A stretch of DNA of 53,757 bases, from positions 1-53,757 of the forward strand of contig NZ_JXMU01000027.1 of the NCBI RefSeq assembly GCF_001293565.1, read 5' to 3'. The notes beneath the pieces were generated by a model. The model saw only the letters and a program-made list of their open reading frames with translations. It did not search any database and had not been told where the DNA came from. Shown here piece after piece: positions 1 to 8,751 of this stretch. Position numbers and translations under genes: made by a program. Origin of the DNA: Ahrensia marina. GTDB taxonomy: Bacteria; Pseudomonadota; Alphaproteobacteria; Rhizobiales; Rhizobiaceae. Every line of letters begins with the position of its first letter. Within the stretch, counting starts at the first letter, position 1.

Positions 1-305
1 CGCGCGCGCGCGGTGTCGCTACGCAGCGGCTCGTCCGTAAACATCTGCTCAGAAATTCCCTCATTCCGGTTATTTCAATAACCGCACTTGAGATTTCCCA
101 ATTGCTTGCCGGTGCTGTCATTGTTGAGACAGTATTTGCATGGCCCGGCTTGGGACTGCTTACCGTTCAGAGTATCTCTTCCCGTGATTTTCTGGTCGTG
201 CAGGCAGTGGTACTTCTAGGAGCGTTTGTTACAATCGCGGCCAATCTGGCTGCTGATATTCTTTATTCCGTTGTTGACCCGCGCGTACGTCTGGAGAGCA
301 ACTGA
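1..305 (+). CDS. ABC transporter permease, DppB/OppB type (3' end only)
   Basis: This is the C-terminal end (about 100 codons, reading frame from base 3) of the first inner-membrane permease of a peptide/nickel/glutathione-type ABC importer; its start lies outside the window. The visible part has the family layout: a basic cytoplasmic stretch (RLVRKHLLRNSLIPV), then LLAGAVIVETVFAWPGLG and a last membrane segment. RKHLLRNSLIP is the EAA-type loop that contacts the ATPase, and VETVFxWPGLG is a very conserved DppB signature. The stop overlaps the start of the next permease by one base (TGATG), so the two are translationally coupled. The substrate cannot be read from this fragment. Confidence 0.9.
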   Translation, partial: RARGVATQRLVRKHLLRNSLIPVISITALEISQLLAGAVIVETVFAWPGLGLLTVQSISSRDFLVVQAVVLLGAFVTIAANLAADILYSVVDPRVRLESN

Positions 306-1150
306 TGAGGACGGTAGCAAAACCATCCGTTTCATTTTCCGTCGCGCTTTCATGGTGGCCATTATTGCTGCTGGCCGCACTGGTTTTGTGCGCTGTCTTC
401 GCGCCATGGCTCGCACCGCTTGATCCGGATCGTCAAAACCTGCTTGCAAGGCTTAAAGCACCCGGGTTTGAAGCGCGCGGCGTGACCTATTTCCTCGGCT
501 CTGATGAGCTTGGCAGAGATATAGCCAGCCGACTGATTTACGGCGCAAGAGTATCGCTTTCTGTCGCGTTTCTATCGGTCGTTTTGTCCGGCGTAGTGGG
601 TGTAACCGTCGGCATGGTCGCAGCTTACCTTAGGGGGTGGACAGAAACCATTTTAATGCGGCTTGTCGATATCTTCCTTTCAATACCGGCTATATTGCTC
701 GCCATTATCACTGTTGCGGTCCTCGGTCCGGGTTTCATCAATGTTATTCTGGTTCTGGCCCTCACCCGCTGGCCGCGCTATGCGCGTGTCGCCTATGGGC
801 AGACTTTGGCCATCGCAGACCAACCGTTTGTAACTTTGTCGCGCGCAATGGGAGCTTCGACGTTGCGCGTGCTTGCAATTCATATTCTGCCTAACATCAT
901 TGGACCACTTCTGGTTGTTGCCACGCTGGAATTCGGGCTGATGGTATTGTTTGAAGCAGGCCTGTCGTTTTTGGGTCTCGGTGTGCAGCCGCCCACCGCA
1001 AGCTGGGGCTCCATGCTTTCGACAGGACGCAACTATGTAGGGTCGGCGTGGTGGATCGCTACATTTCCCGGAATGGCACTTTTTGCTCTGGTCTTGAGTG
1101 CAAATCTTATCGGTGATCGCTTTGGCGACCGCATTGGAAAGGGACGATAA
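305..1150 (+). CDS. ABC transporter permease, DppC/OppC type
   Basis: This is the second membrane subunit of the importer, 281 residues, a normal length for DppC. It has an N-terminal membrane segment (about 13-35), then DPDRQNLLARL and FLGSDELGRDIASRLIYGARVSL, which is the conserved DppC segment before the transport domain. The EAA loop is at about 184-203 (SRAMGASTLRVLAIHILPN), followed by LSFLGLGVQPPTASWGSML near the C-terminus. It overlaps the upstream permease by one base and the downstream SDR by one base (TAATG). Being packed with catabolic-type genes rather than only with transport genes suggests that the cargo is processed right after import. Confidence 0.93.
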   Translation: MRTVAKPSVSFSVALSWWPLLLLAALVLCAVFAPWLAPLDPDRQNLLARLKAPGFEARGVTYFLGSDELGRDIASRLIYGARVSLSVAFLSVVLSGVVGVTVGMVAAYLRGWTETILMRLVDIFLSIPAILLAIITVAVLGPGFINVILVLALTRWPRYARVAYGQTLAIADQPFVTLSRAMGASTLRVLAIHILPNIIGPLLVVATLEFGLMVLFEAGLSFLGLGVQPPTASWGSMLSTGRNYVGSAWWIATFPGMALFALVLSANLIGDRFGDRIGKGR

Positions 1151-1908
1151 TGGACTTTGGTGACGAATTTAAGGGCAAGCGGGTTGTTGTAACCGGCGCC
1201 GCCGGGATTATGGGCAAGGCACTCGTATCCCATTTTTCCAAAGCTGGTGCGGATGTGTGCTCTGCCGACCAGTCTACGGAAGGCTTGAACGGTTTTGCCA
1301 TTGCCGCTGACCTGACCACAGATGAAGGGTTGGACACCATTCTTGAGCAAGTAAAGCAAAAGTGGGGTGCGCCGGATGTGGTTGTGAACAATGCGGCGAT
1401 TTATCCCTCCTCGTTTCTGCTGGATATGAACGTAGCCGATTGGGACCGCATTATGGCTGTTAATGTGCGGGCGCCATTTGTATTGATGCGCGGATTTTCA
1501 CTGCAAATGATCGAGCGGAAGGTAAAGGGAAATTTCATCAATATTTCATCGGGTGCGGCCCGTAAAATGCGCCGTACTGCTGTCACTTATTCAATGTCAA
1601 AGACCGCCCTTGACCGTATGACGAAAGGATTTGCCGTTGAACTGGCAGAGTACGGAATCCGTGTAAACTGTCTTGAGCCTGGCTTTGCCGCCGGCAGTCA
1701 GGTCTCCTCACTTTCGCAGGAACATATAGACCGCGTCATGTCTGCTATCCCGCTTGGTACTGAAACAGGCGCGGAAGATGTGGGCCAAGCTGCGCTTTAT
1801 CTTGCGTCTCAGGCAGCCAAAAATATCACCGGTACATCGCTTGCTGTTGATGGCGGCAATTCTGCCGGAACAATGGATGTTTATCAAAGCAAAAAGAGTG
1901 CGCTGTGA
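1150..1908 (+). CDS. Short-chain dehydrogenase/reductase (classical SDR)
   Basis: A 252-residue NAD(P)-dependent oxidoreductase with a Rossmann fold. The cofactor loop is TGAAGIMG near residues 15-22. It deviates from TGxxxGxG because the middle glycine is isoleucine, which is unusual. NNAAIYP follows, a catalytic Ser sits in NISSGAA, and the YSMSK motif (YxxxK) is intact. The C-terminal GTSLAVDGGNS is typical of classical SDRs. It lies inside the importer operon, one base into the permease stop and overlapping the next gene by four bases (GTGA). A role in oxidising or reducing a product of the imported compound is inferred; the substrate is unknown. Confidence 0.9.
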   Translation: MDFGDEFKGKRVVVTGAAGIMGKALVSHFSKAGADVCSADQSTEGLNGFAIAADLTTDEGLDTILEQVKQKWGAPDVVVNNAAIYPSSFLLDMNVADWDRIMAVNVRAPFVLMRGFSLQMIERKVKGNFINISSGAARKMRRTAVTYSMSKTALDRMTKGFAVELAEYGIRVNCLEPGFAAGSQVSSLSQEHIDRVMSAIPLGTETGAEDVGQAALYLASQAAKNITGTSLAVDGGNSAGTMDVYQSKKSAL

Positions 1909-2777
1909 ACTGGGAAAGTGAAAATTATCCGTGGCCGGACGGGAAGAAGGCTGCGGTGTGTCTAAGCGTAGATGTCGATGCGACTGCACCTTATTTGTGG
2001 CAAACCCGCGCCGGTTCTCCCAAGACATTAGCGGCCCTTGAGCATCGCAATTACGGCATGCGCAAAGGGCTTGTACGCATGACAAATATGATGGACCGGA
2101 TCGGGATTAAAGGCAGCTTTTTTGTGCCGGCCATCGTTGCAGAAGAAAACCCCGAGCTTTTGCCGGGGCTTCTTGCCCGAGGCCACGAGGTCGGTTTGCA
2201 TGGCTATTTTCACGAGATGGTTGCGGAAATATCGGACCAGAAATTTACAGACGCGCTGGAAGGTTCAATCGAACTTTTTGTCAGCCAGACGGGAAGAAAA
2301 CCGGAAGGTTTCCGTTCGCCTGCATGGGAAATGACACCCCATATGTTGGCTGAACTTGCACGACATGATCTGTGGGACAGCAGCTTGATGGGGTATGACA
2401 CGCCCTACACAATCGGAAATGTGAGCGAAATTCCTGTCAGATGGGACAATGATGACGCGATCTTTTTCAAGTTTTTAGGTGCCGGTGATAAGTCGCCAAG
2501 GCCAGACCGGGAAGTTTTTGAGCAATGGCGCCATGAAGCTGATGCGCAAATTCGCGATGGCGGGCTGTTTATGTTGACGGTGCACGACTGGATATCAGGG
2601 CGCGCAGCGCGTGTGGAATATTTAGAGGAGCTGTTCTCACCTTTTGTCGACGATCCCGATGTTTGGGTGACAACTTGCGGTGATATAGCCAAGCACCACC
2701 GCGGCATTAAGGGGGGGGTGAACGTCGATCTGAATGATCTTCTTGCCGTGCAGAAACGGAGCCAGCAACATGGATGA
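1905..2777 (+). CDS. Polysaccharide deacetylase / PuuE-type CE4 amidohydrolase
   Basis: A 290-residue CE4 (NodB-homology) protein starting with GTG inside the preceding stop (GTGA). The metal and catalytic motifs are visible: LSVDVDA (metal/base Asp) near residues 19-25, GHEVGLHGYFHE with an HxxxH pair near 92-103, and GFRSPAWEMT near 137-146. There is no signal peptide, so it should be cytoplasmic. That, and the match to the PuuE allantoinase / cyclic imidase / HpPgdA subgroup rather than secreted chitin deacetylases, points to hydrolysis of a small amide or cyclic amide. Its position between the SDR and a GGT-family hydrolase supports a small-molecule substrate. The exact reaction is not known. 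Confidence 0.85.
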   Translation: MNWESENYPWPDGKKAAVCLSVDVDATAPYLWQTRAGSPKTLAALEHRNYGMRKGLVRMTNMMDRIGIKGSFFVPAIVAEENPELLPGLLARGHEVGLHGYFHEMVAEISDQKFTDALEGSIELFVSQTGRKPEGFRSPAWEMTPHMLAELARHDLWDSSLMGYDTPYTIGNVSEIPVRWDNDDAIFFKFLGAGDKSPRPDREVFEQWRHEADAQIRDGGLFMLTVHDWISGRAARVEYLEELFSPFVDDPDVWVTTCGDIAKHHRGIKGGVNVDLNDLLAVQKRSQQHG

Positions 2778-4359
2778 GCGCAGTCATCATAATACATCAT
2801 TGACCTCTCCGGTGTCACATCAGACATGGGCTGTTACCAAACCGCAAATTGAATGTGCGGGCGGCATTGTTGCGGCCCAGCATCATGAGGCTGCTCAAAT
2901 CGGCGCTGATATTTTATCTGCGGGCGGCAATGCGATGGATGCTGCGATTGCTACAGCGATTGCACTATCGGTCGTGGAGCCATGGCTGTCAGGACTTGGC
3001 GGCGGGGGGTTTCTGTTACATGCGGACAAACAGGGCCATGTCGAAGCTTTGGATTTTAATGTCAGGGCACCAATTGCTGCTGATCCTGCAGACTACCCGC
3101 TTGTAGGCGGTGAGGGTGGAGACTGGTTTAATTGGCCTTCGGTTGAGGGTGACAGAAATCTGATTGGCCCGATGTCGATTTGCGTACCGGGCGCTGTAGC
3201 TGGATTTGCGGAAGGATTGTCAAAATATGGCTCCATGAGCTGGGCTGATATCGTTGCGCCGACTATAGCGTTGGCAGAACGTGGCATGCGGGTTGATTGG
3301 TTTGCCGATCTGGCTTTTGCGGTAGATGCCGCAGGCCTTTCAACCAATGCCCACTGTGCCGCGCTGTTTCTGGACAAATCAAGACGCATGCCCGACCTGA
3401 CAGACCCGACAGCCTATCTGTTGCCGATGCCTGCAAAAGCAAAAATGCTCAAAAGACTGGCTAAGGCCGGCGCTCAAGATTTTTATAAAGGAGAGATCGC
3501 TGAAACGCTTGTTCATGATCTGCAGGCTTGCGGTTCAAAAATCTCATCAAAAGATCTGGCTGGCTATAAAACCGTTTGGCGCGAGCCTGCAAAAGCGTCA
3601 TATCGTGACCGCGAAATATATACGATGCCGGGCCTTTCAGGCGGTCCAAGCCTGTTGTCCTCTCTGGGGCGGCTTTCGGAACATGATTTGGGGCAAATGG
3701 ACGAAGCGCATTTTGCCGCGCATCATGCCAATGCGATCAGAGCAACTTATGAAGAGCGGCTGAAATCCATGGGCCATGCGGCGGCGGCGCATGATTGCAC
3801 CAGTCATCTGTCTGTAATCGATAAGGCTGGTAATGTGGTCTCTCTTACCAATACCCTGTTGTCGCGATTTGGCGCGAAGGTCGTTGCGCCTTCGCTTGAG
3901 CTGGTCATGAATAATGGAATGATGTGGTTTGACCCGCGCCCGAACCAACCCAATTCAATCGCATCAGGGGCTATTCCGCTGGCGAATATGTCGCCGGTGA
4001 TCACCACGAAAAACGGTAAGCCGGATATCGCAATCGGTGCGGCAGGCGGCAGGCAGATTTTTCCGGCAATCGCACAGCTTTTGTCGAGAATAATTGATCG
4101 CCAGGAAACTCCAGAAGCCGCATTTCACGCGCCGCGTATTGATGCCAGTTCTCCGACAATCTTGGTGAACCGTGAAGCGCCTAAGGATACGGCAACAGCA
4201 ATTTCAGCGCATCATCCTGTCCAAATTGCAGAGGACAGCCTTTATCCGGTCCAGTTTGCTATACCTTCGCTCGTGCAGGCTGGCGCTGATGGCGAACCCA
4301 ATATTGGCGTTGTGCATCCTAACAACCCTTGGACGGCTGCGCGTGGGGAGAAGCAATAA
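2770..4359 (+). CDS. Gamma-glutamyltransferase family Ntn-hydrolase
   Basis: A 529-residue protein of the GGT family, which self-cleaves to expose an N-terminal threonine. I place the start at the ATG at 2770, overlapping the deacetylase by eight bases; an upstream in-frame extension inside that gene is unlikely. Seen: GGNAMDAAIATAIALSVVEPWLSGLGGGG near the N-terminus, the cleavage/nucleophile region CTSHLSVIDKAGN with Thr344 as predicted nucleophile (TSH instead of the usual TTH), SNN-type MNNGMMWFDP, and the oxyanion glycine pair in GAAGGRQI. The arginine that in the E. coli enzyme (DFREMAP) holds the gamma-glutamyl carboxylate aligns with Asn here (DFNVRAP), so the substrate may not be a gamma-glutamyl compound. 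No signal peptide is evident, so it probably acts in the cytoplasm. Confidence 0.9.
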   Translation: MDERSHHNTSLTSPVSHQTWAVTKPQIECAGGIVAAQHHEAAQIGADILSAGGNAMDAAIATAIALSVVEPWLSGLGGGGFLLHADKQGHVEALDFNVRAPIAADPADYPLVGGEGGDWFNWPSVEGDRNLIGPMSICVPGAVAGFAEGLSKYGSMSWADIVAPTIALAERGMRVDWFADLAFAVDAAGLSTNAHCAALFLDKSRRMPDLTDPTAYLLPMPAKAKMLKRLAKAGAQDFYKGEIAETLVHDLQACGSKISSKDLAGYKTVWREPAKASYRDREIYTMPGLSGGPSLLSSLGRLSEHDLGQMDEAHFAAHHANAIRATYEERLKSMGHAAAAHDCTSHLSVIDKAGNVVSLTNTLLSRFGAKVVAPSLELVMNNGMMWFDPRPNQPNSIASGAIPLANMSPVITTKNGKPDIAIGAAGGRQIFPAIAQLLSRIIDRQETPEAAFHAPRIDASSPTILVNREAPKDTATAISAHHPVQIAEDSLYPVQFAIPSLVQAGADGEPNIGVVHPNNPWTAARGEKQ

Positions 4360-5312
4360 TGGATTTGCTCGCAATTGAAGATCTTGCTATCAATGCGGGC
4401 TCGATATCGCTGGTTGATGGTGTAACTTTAAATGTAAAGTCCGGCGAAGTGGTCGCGTTGGTCGGAGAAAGCGGATCAGGAAAGTCTCTGACAGCTTTAT
4501 CGATTATGGGGCTTTTGAGTGAGGGCCTTTCTATAACGGACGGCCGTATCCAGTTTGACAACACGAACTTAATTTCGCTTTCTGAAGAAGCTTTGAAAGG
4601 CTTTCGCGGTGCGCATCTGGCGATGATCTTTCAAGAGCCGGTATCATCTTTAAACCCATTGGTGCCAGTGGGTGAACAGGTCGCCGAAAGTTTGATTGTG
4701 CACCGGCGGGCAACCAAAGAAAACGCTTTCAAACAAGCGATTGAAATGCTGGAGAAAGTCGGCATACCTGATCCGGCGCGCAGAGCAACACAATTGCCGA
4801 CCGAGCTTTCCGGCGGCATGTGCCAGCGCGTTATGATTGCAACGGCGCTCATCTCCAAACCACAGCTTTTAATAGCAGATGAACCTACCACAGCGCTCGA
4901 CGTTACAATCCAAGCGCAGATACTTGATCTTATGGCCGGTCTTGCATCCGAAGCGCGCACAGCTATCCTGCTGATAACGCATGATATGGGCGTTGTGGCC
5001 GAAATGGCCGACAGCGTGTGTGTCATGTATGGCGGCAGAATCGTTGAGCAGGGTCCGGTGAATGAAATTTTTGCTGCACCTTTGCACCCATACACGCGGA
5101 TGCTTCTTAAAACGCTGCCGCGTTTGGACGAAAAGCCGAAAGGGGAGTTGTTTGCTATTAAAGGTAATGTTCCAAGCCCCAATGATTGGCCGGAAGGTTG
5201 CCGTTTTCGCACCCGCTGTGATCGCGCAACATCTGCTTGCAAAAAACGTCCCAAGCTTGAAGGCACTTCGCACCGTGTTGCCTGCTTTCATCCTGAAGGA
5301 ATTGTTACATGA
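4359..5312 (+). CDS. Oligopeptide-type ABC transporter ATPase, DppD-like
   Basis: The first of two ATPases of the importer, 317 residues from the ATG at 4359, which overlaps the GGT stop by one base (TAATG). An earlier in-frame start lies inside the GGT gene and is not credible. Walker A is GESGSGKS, the signature is LSGGMCQR (Cys where Arg is usual), Walker B is LLIADEPTTALD and the switch His is in LITHD. The C-terminal oligopeptide-transporter domain (HPYTRMLLKTLP, then a cysteine-bearing CRFRTRC segment) marks it as Dpp/Opp type. It would form a heterodimer with the next gene product and drive the two permeases upstream. Confidence 0.95.
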   Translation: MDLLAIEDLAINAGSISLVDGVTLNVKSGEVVALVGESGSGKSLTALSIMGLLSEGLSITDGRIQFDNTNLISLSEEALKGFRGAHLAMIFQEPVSSLNPLVPVGEQVAESLIVHRRATKENAFKQAIEMLEKVGIPDPARRATQLPTELSGGMCQRVMIATALISKPQLLIADEPTTALDVTIQAQILDLMAGLASEARTAILLITHDMGVVAEMADSVCVMYGGRIVEQGPVNEIFAAPLHPYTRMLLKTLPRLDEKPKGELFAIKGNVPSPNDWPEGCRFRTRCDRATSACKKRPKLEGTSHRVACFHPEGIVT

Positions 5313-6304
5313 GCCTGTTACGTATAGAAGATTTAAAGGTTCATTTCCCCGTTCGTACCGGCCGTTTTGGCGGCGGGAAGGCTGTTGTCAAAGCTGTTGA
5401 TGGTGTGGACCTCGCAATTAATACAAACGAGACACTAGCCATTGTCGGTGAAAGCGGTTGCGGCAAATCAACGACCGGCAATGCTGTACTGGGCCTTGCT
5501 AAAATTACAAACGGCAGAGTGCTGTTTGAAGATACGGATCTAACAAGCCTCGATCAGGATAAACGCAAACGTGTCTGGCGTGAGATGCAGGTCATTTTTC
5601 AGGATCCTGTTTCCGCGCTTAATCCACGCCGCACAATTGCCCAATCTATTGCAGAACCGCTTACCATCCATGGTTATGCCAAATCGGAAATTACCAATCG
5701 CGTGGACGAGCTTATGGATCTTGTTGGTCTTAACAAGGATCAGCGGGACCGACGTCCGAACGCATTGTCAGGCGGACAGCGCCAGCGCGTTGTGATCGCG
5801 CGCGCACTTGCTCTTAGCCCGAAATTGATTATTTGCGATGAGCCGGTTTCGGCTTTGGATGTTTCTATTCAAAGTCAAATACTGAACTTGCTTATGCGCT
5901 TGCAGCGCGAACTTGGGCTCAGTTATCTATTTATCGCTCATGACCTGTCCGTTGTGCGTCATATCGCGGACAGAGTCGCGGTGATGTATCTTGGTCTGGT
6001 TGTCGAAGAAGGCCCCGCCGAACAGGTTTTTTCCAATCCGGTTCATCCTTACACAGAAGCGCTGCTGTCGGCCATTCCGATCCCTAACCCCAAATTGCGC
6101 GGAAAACGCAAGCGCATCGTTTTGGAAGGTGATCTGCCAAGCCCGCTTAGCCCTCCGGTCGGATGCCCGTTTGTTACGCGATGCCCATTGGCAGAAAGCC
6201 GTTGCGAAACAATACGGCCTTCTCTGGAGACGATCGGCGAGGGCCACAATGTGCGCTGTCTGGTGAGGGCGCCTGAAGGCGATACTACGAGGATTGGTGC
6301 ATAA
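5309..6304 (+). CDS. Oligopeptide-type ABC transporter ATPase, DppF-like
   Basis: The second ATPase of the importer, 331 residues, coupled to the first by an ATGA overlap. Walker A GESGCGKS, signature LSGGQRQR, Walker B LIICDEPVSALD and switch His in FIAHDLSV are all intact. The C-terminal oligopeptide domain (HPYTEALLSAIPIPNP, then CPFVTRCPLAESRC) is present with its cysteine pattern. This is the last gene of the seven-gene operon; about 300 bases without a convincing gene follow before a convergent cluster. Confidence 0.95.
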   Translation: MSLLRIEDLKVHFPVRTGRFGGGKAVVKAVDGVDLAINTNETLAIVGESGCGKSTTGNAVLGLAKITNGRVLFEDTDLTSLDQDKRKRVWREMQVIFQDPVSALNPRRTIAQSIAEPLTIHGYAKSEITNRVDELMDLVGLNKDQRDRRPNALSGGQRQRVVIARALALSPKLIICDEPVSALDVSIQSQILNLLMRLQRELGLSYLFIAHDLSVVRHIADRVAVMYLGLVVEEGPAEQVFSNPVHPYTEALLSAIPIPNPKLRGKRKRIVLEGDLPSPLSPPVGCPFVTRCPLAESRCETIRPSLETIGEGHNVRCLVRAPEGDTTRIGA

Positions 6305-6602
6305 AACAGGTCAGGCAACTCAATTTTGCCGTCGTGAATAAATGGTCTCCAGCCAAAAACTTGGGTTTATGTTTGACAATGCCTACGCGCTGGGTTGCTA
6401 ATTGGTTGTGGATCCATGGGTCACGACTGGCTAAAGCCAGCGCCATACCGTTCATCACAAGCGAATCGAGGAGGTGTATTAGATGCGCACATAATAAGTT
6501 ATCCAGTGCGCATGAAGGTCAATATCATGCCTGATTGACAGTACCGCTCTATCATTTACGCATCACAATATCGTCTCTTATGCGCTCATACGGCGGATGT
6601 GT
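6305..6602. other. Intergenic stretch between convergent operons
   Basis: About 300 bases between two convergent transcription units. I see one short perfect inverted repeat (CTGGCT-AA-AGCCAG at 6427-6440) but no T-tract, so it is not a clear terminator. Short open frames exist but have no recognisable protein features and no good ribosome site. Confidence 0.5.
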
Positions 6603-6941
6603 TCACACATCGGATCGCAGGATTTTATGGTTCGCAATTTTAGATGCGATACGGTTCAATGTGTCCAGTTTTTTTGTCGGGTCAGCTTCCTGTTCAGACG
6701 CGTCAAGTTGGTCAACATAGCTTTTGAAATTCAAAAACTCATTGTCTGCTATTGTGCTTACCAAAGGCTGATCGTCATAAACATCGACAAACCGGTTTGC
6801 CGCAATTTTCAAAAGATAATAGGCGGCAGCTTGCTCGGGATGGGTGCTGATGCGCTCCTGACAAATGCGAGCGCACTCGGAGTATGCCCGCACGCCTTTG
6901 TTCTGACTTTCGATAATACCCATAAGATCCGAAATACTCAT
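6603..6941 (-). CDS. Small hypothetical protein, last gene of the orotate/pyr-TRAP operon
   Basis: A 112-residue, probably soluble and helical protein (MSISDLMGIIESQNKGVRAY at the start; charged, no membrane segment, no signal peptide). I do not recognise a family. The ATG lies only four bases past the pyrE stop, so it is almost certainly translated from the same message. Internal pattern: ECARICQER and AAYYLLKIAANRFVDVYDDQP, consistent with a helical hairpin or small bundle. Its conserved-looking codon use and coupling argue that it is real. It could be a regulatory or accessory subunit; no function is claimed. Confidence 0.7.
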   Translation of the reverse strand: MSISDLMGIIESQNKGVRAYSECARICQERISTHPEQAAAYYLLKIAANRFVDVYDDQPLVSTIADNEFLNFKSYVDQLDASEQEADPTKKLDTLNRIASKIANHKILRSDV

Positions 6942-6945
6942 GTCA

Positions 6946-7656
6946 CTAATCCTTTTTAGTTAAAGCTGAAATTTCAGTAGCTCCACCATTAACGCCTGAC
7001 CAGGCAAGAGGATCATCTAGGAAGCTCTCAACCTGTTTTAGCGTTTCAGGGTCGAAGTAATTTTGTTTTTTGCAAACTGCCAATACATCCCGCCATGTTG
7101 CCAGATAATGCAAATTTAGTCCGATCGTTTTGAGATTTTCCCGGGATTGCGGGAAAATGTCGTAATAAAAAATGACAACAGTGTCAGTTATCTCTGCGCC
7201 GGCTTTACGTATCGCTTCGCAAAATTTGATTTTACTACCGCCATCAGTCGTCAGATCCTCAACGAGCAAGACCTGTTTGCCGTTAATTGAGTCACCCTCG
7301 ATCTGGGCATCGCGTCCGAACCCTTTGGGTTTTTTGCGAACATAGTGCATTGGCAAACCCAACTTGTCAGCGATCCATGCCGCAAAAGGTATGCCTGCTG
7401 TTTCTCCGCCGGTGACACTATCGATGCGTTCGAATCCGATATCCCTGATAACAACGCCTGCTGTAAAATCCATCAATGTACTGCGAATTCGCGGGTAAGA
7501 GATCAGCTTGCGGCAGTCAATATAAACGGGGCTTGCAAGTCCCGATGTAAACATAAACGGTTTATCTGTTCTAAAATTGACAGCACCAATTTCGAGCAGC
7601 ATTTTGGCCGTCAACTCGGCAACCAACTCGCGCTGTGGGAATGAGCTTGTAAGCAT
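6946..7656 (-). CDS. pyrE: Orotate phosphoribosyltransferase
   Basis: A 236-residue type I PRTase that makes OMP from orotate and PRPP. The PRPP-binding loop [14 protein letters not shown] is at 129-142. The N-terminal [15 protein letters not shown] (36-50) binds orotate and pyrophosphate, [20 protein letters not shown] is the family flexible-loop lead, and [15 protein letters not shown] (107-121) carries the catalytic-loop Lys/Arg. It sits 30 bases downstream of pyrC. In de novo synthesis it is the fifth step; here, beside a TRAP transporter and an N-carbamoyl hydrolase, it would also let imported orotate enter the UMP pool. Confidence 0.93.
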   Translation of the reverse strand: MLTSSFPQRELVAELTAKMLLEIGAVNFRTDKPFMFTSGLASPVYIDCRKLISYPRIRSTLMDFTAGVVIRDIGFERIDSVTGGETAGIPFAAWIADKLGLPMHYVRKKPKGFGRDAQIEGDSINGKQVLLVEDLTTDGGSKIKFCEAIRKAGAEITDTVVIFYYDIFPQSRENLKTIGLNLHYLATWRDVLAVCKKQNYFDPETLKQVESFLDDPLAWSGVNGGATEISALTKKD

Positions 7657-7686
7657 TATTCATTTCCTCTTGCGAACAGCATTGGA

Positions 7687-8751
7687 TCAAACCCCTTCAG
7701 CTTTAACCGCTTCATGCTGCCAATATAATTCAAATCCCGGATCAAAAACGGTTACGTTATCATTTTGGACGCGGAACTCTTTTGGGAAGTTAATTGGCGT
7801 CGATGATTTGGTGAATCGCACCCGTTGCTCATTAAGAGGTAAGCGGTAGAAAGCAGGGCCGTTTATTGAGGTAAATGCCTCTAATTTATTAAGCGCGTTA
7901 TCGTCTTCAAAAATATGAGCTAGACAGTTCAGCGTGTTGATTGACGTATAAATTCCGGCACAGCCGCATGCTGAAATTTTGGCTCCGTTCGGATGAGGCG
8001 CAGAATCTGTCCCGAGGAAAAACTTCGCGTTGCCCGAGGTCGCAGCGGCTCTTAAAGCGAGCCGGTGTTTTTCACGTTTGGCAACAGGCAGGCAATAGTA
8101 ATGCGGCTTGATACCACCGACCAAATAAGCATTGCGGTTGATGATCAAATGGTGGGTCGTGATGGTTGCGGCAATGCCGTCGCCGCCATTTTGCACGTAA
8201 TCAACCCCGTCTGATGTTGTCACGTGCTCCATGACCACCCGAAGTTCCGGCACTCTTTTGCGGATGGGATCAAGAACCCGTTCGATAAACACCGCCTCCC
8301 GGTCGAAAATATCGACATCAGCATCGGTCACTTCACCATGAACCAAGAGAGGCATCTGAATTTTGGCCATACGCTCCAAAACCGGCAATACGTTCTCGAA
8401 ATTTTTTACGCCGCTGTCTGAATTCGTTGTAGCACCGGCAGGATAAAGTTTTAGCGCCTTAATGAGACCGGACTTGCCGCCTTCTTCTACATCGTCGGGA
8501 TTCGTAGCTTCGGTTAGATAAAGCGTCATCAACGGTTCAAATTGGTGGCCTTTTGGAATGTTGGATTTTATGCGCTTTTGATATGCCGCTGCCTCATCTG
8601 TTGTTACTACGGGCGGCACAAGATTAGGCATAATGATCGCGCGCGCAAAATTCGCGCTTGAATGTTCCACAACAGCCGCGAGCATTTGCCCGTCGCGCAA
8701 GTGAAGATGCCAATCATCCGGCCTGCGGATTATGAATTCTGTTGCGCTCAT
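7687..8751 (-). CDS. pyrC: Dihydroorotase, class II (E. coli PyrC type)
   Basis: A 354-residue zinc amidohydrolase that interconverts N-carbamoyl-L-aspartate and L-dihydroorotate. HLHLR is at 15-19, the lysine expected to be carboxylated is K101 in [11 protein letters not shown], further metal histidines are in LLVHGEV and [10 protein letters not shown], and the catalytic Asp is in LGTDSAPH. The length matches E. coli PyrC (about 348). Its start overlaps the stop of the N-carbamoyl hydrolase gene by four bases. The enzyme is reversible, so it can serve synthesis or breakdown. The gene order, right after a hydrolase that would destroy carbamoylaspartate, favours breakdown. Confidence 0.95.
   Translation of the reverse strand: MSATEFIIRRPDDWHLHLRDGQMLAAVVEHSSANFARAIIMPNLVPPVVTTDEAAAYQKRIKSNIPKGHQFEPLMTLYLTEATNPDDVEEGGKSGLIKALKLYPAGATTNSDSGVKNFENVLPVLERMAKIQMPLLVHGEVTDADVDIFDREAVFIERVLDPIRKRVPELRVVMEHVTTSDGVDYVQNGGDGIAATITTHHLIINRNAYLVGGIKPHYYCLPVAKREKHRLALRAAATSGNAKFFLGTDSAPHPNGAKISACGCAGIYTSINTLNCLAHIFEDDNALNKLEAFTSINGPAFYRLPLNEQRVRFTKSSTPINFPKEFRVQNDNVTVFDPGFELYWQHEAVKAEGV

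Noticed and set aside
1-12. CGCG repeat at the start of the window as a special element
   Set aside because: It is read in frame as part of the DppB-type permease coding sequence (Arg-Ala-Arg) and is too short to mean more.
6334-6534. A 66-codon + strand open frame after the DppF-like gene
   Set aside because: No ribosome site, no protein-like features and no neighbour logic; treated as intergenic.
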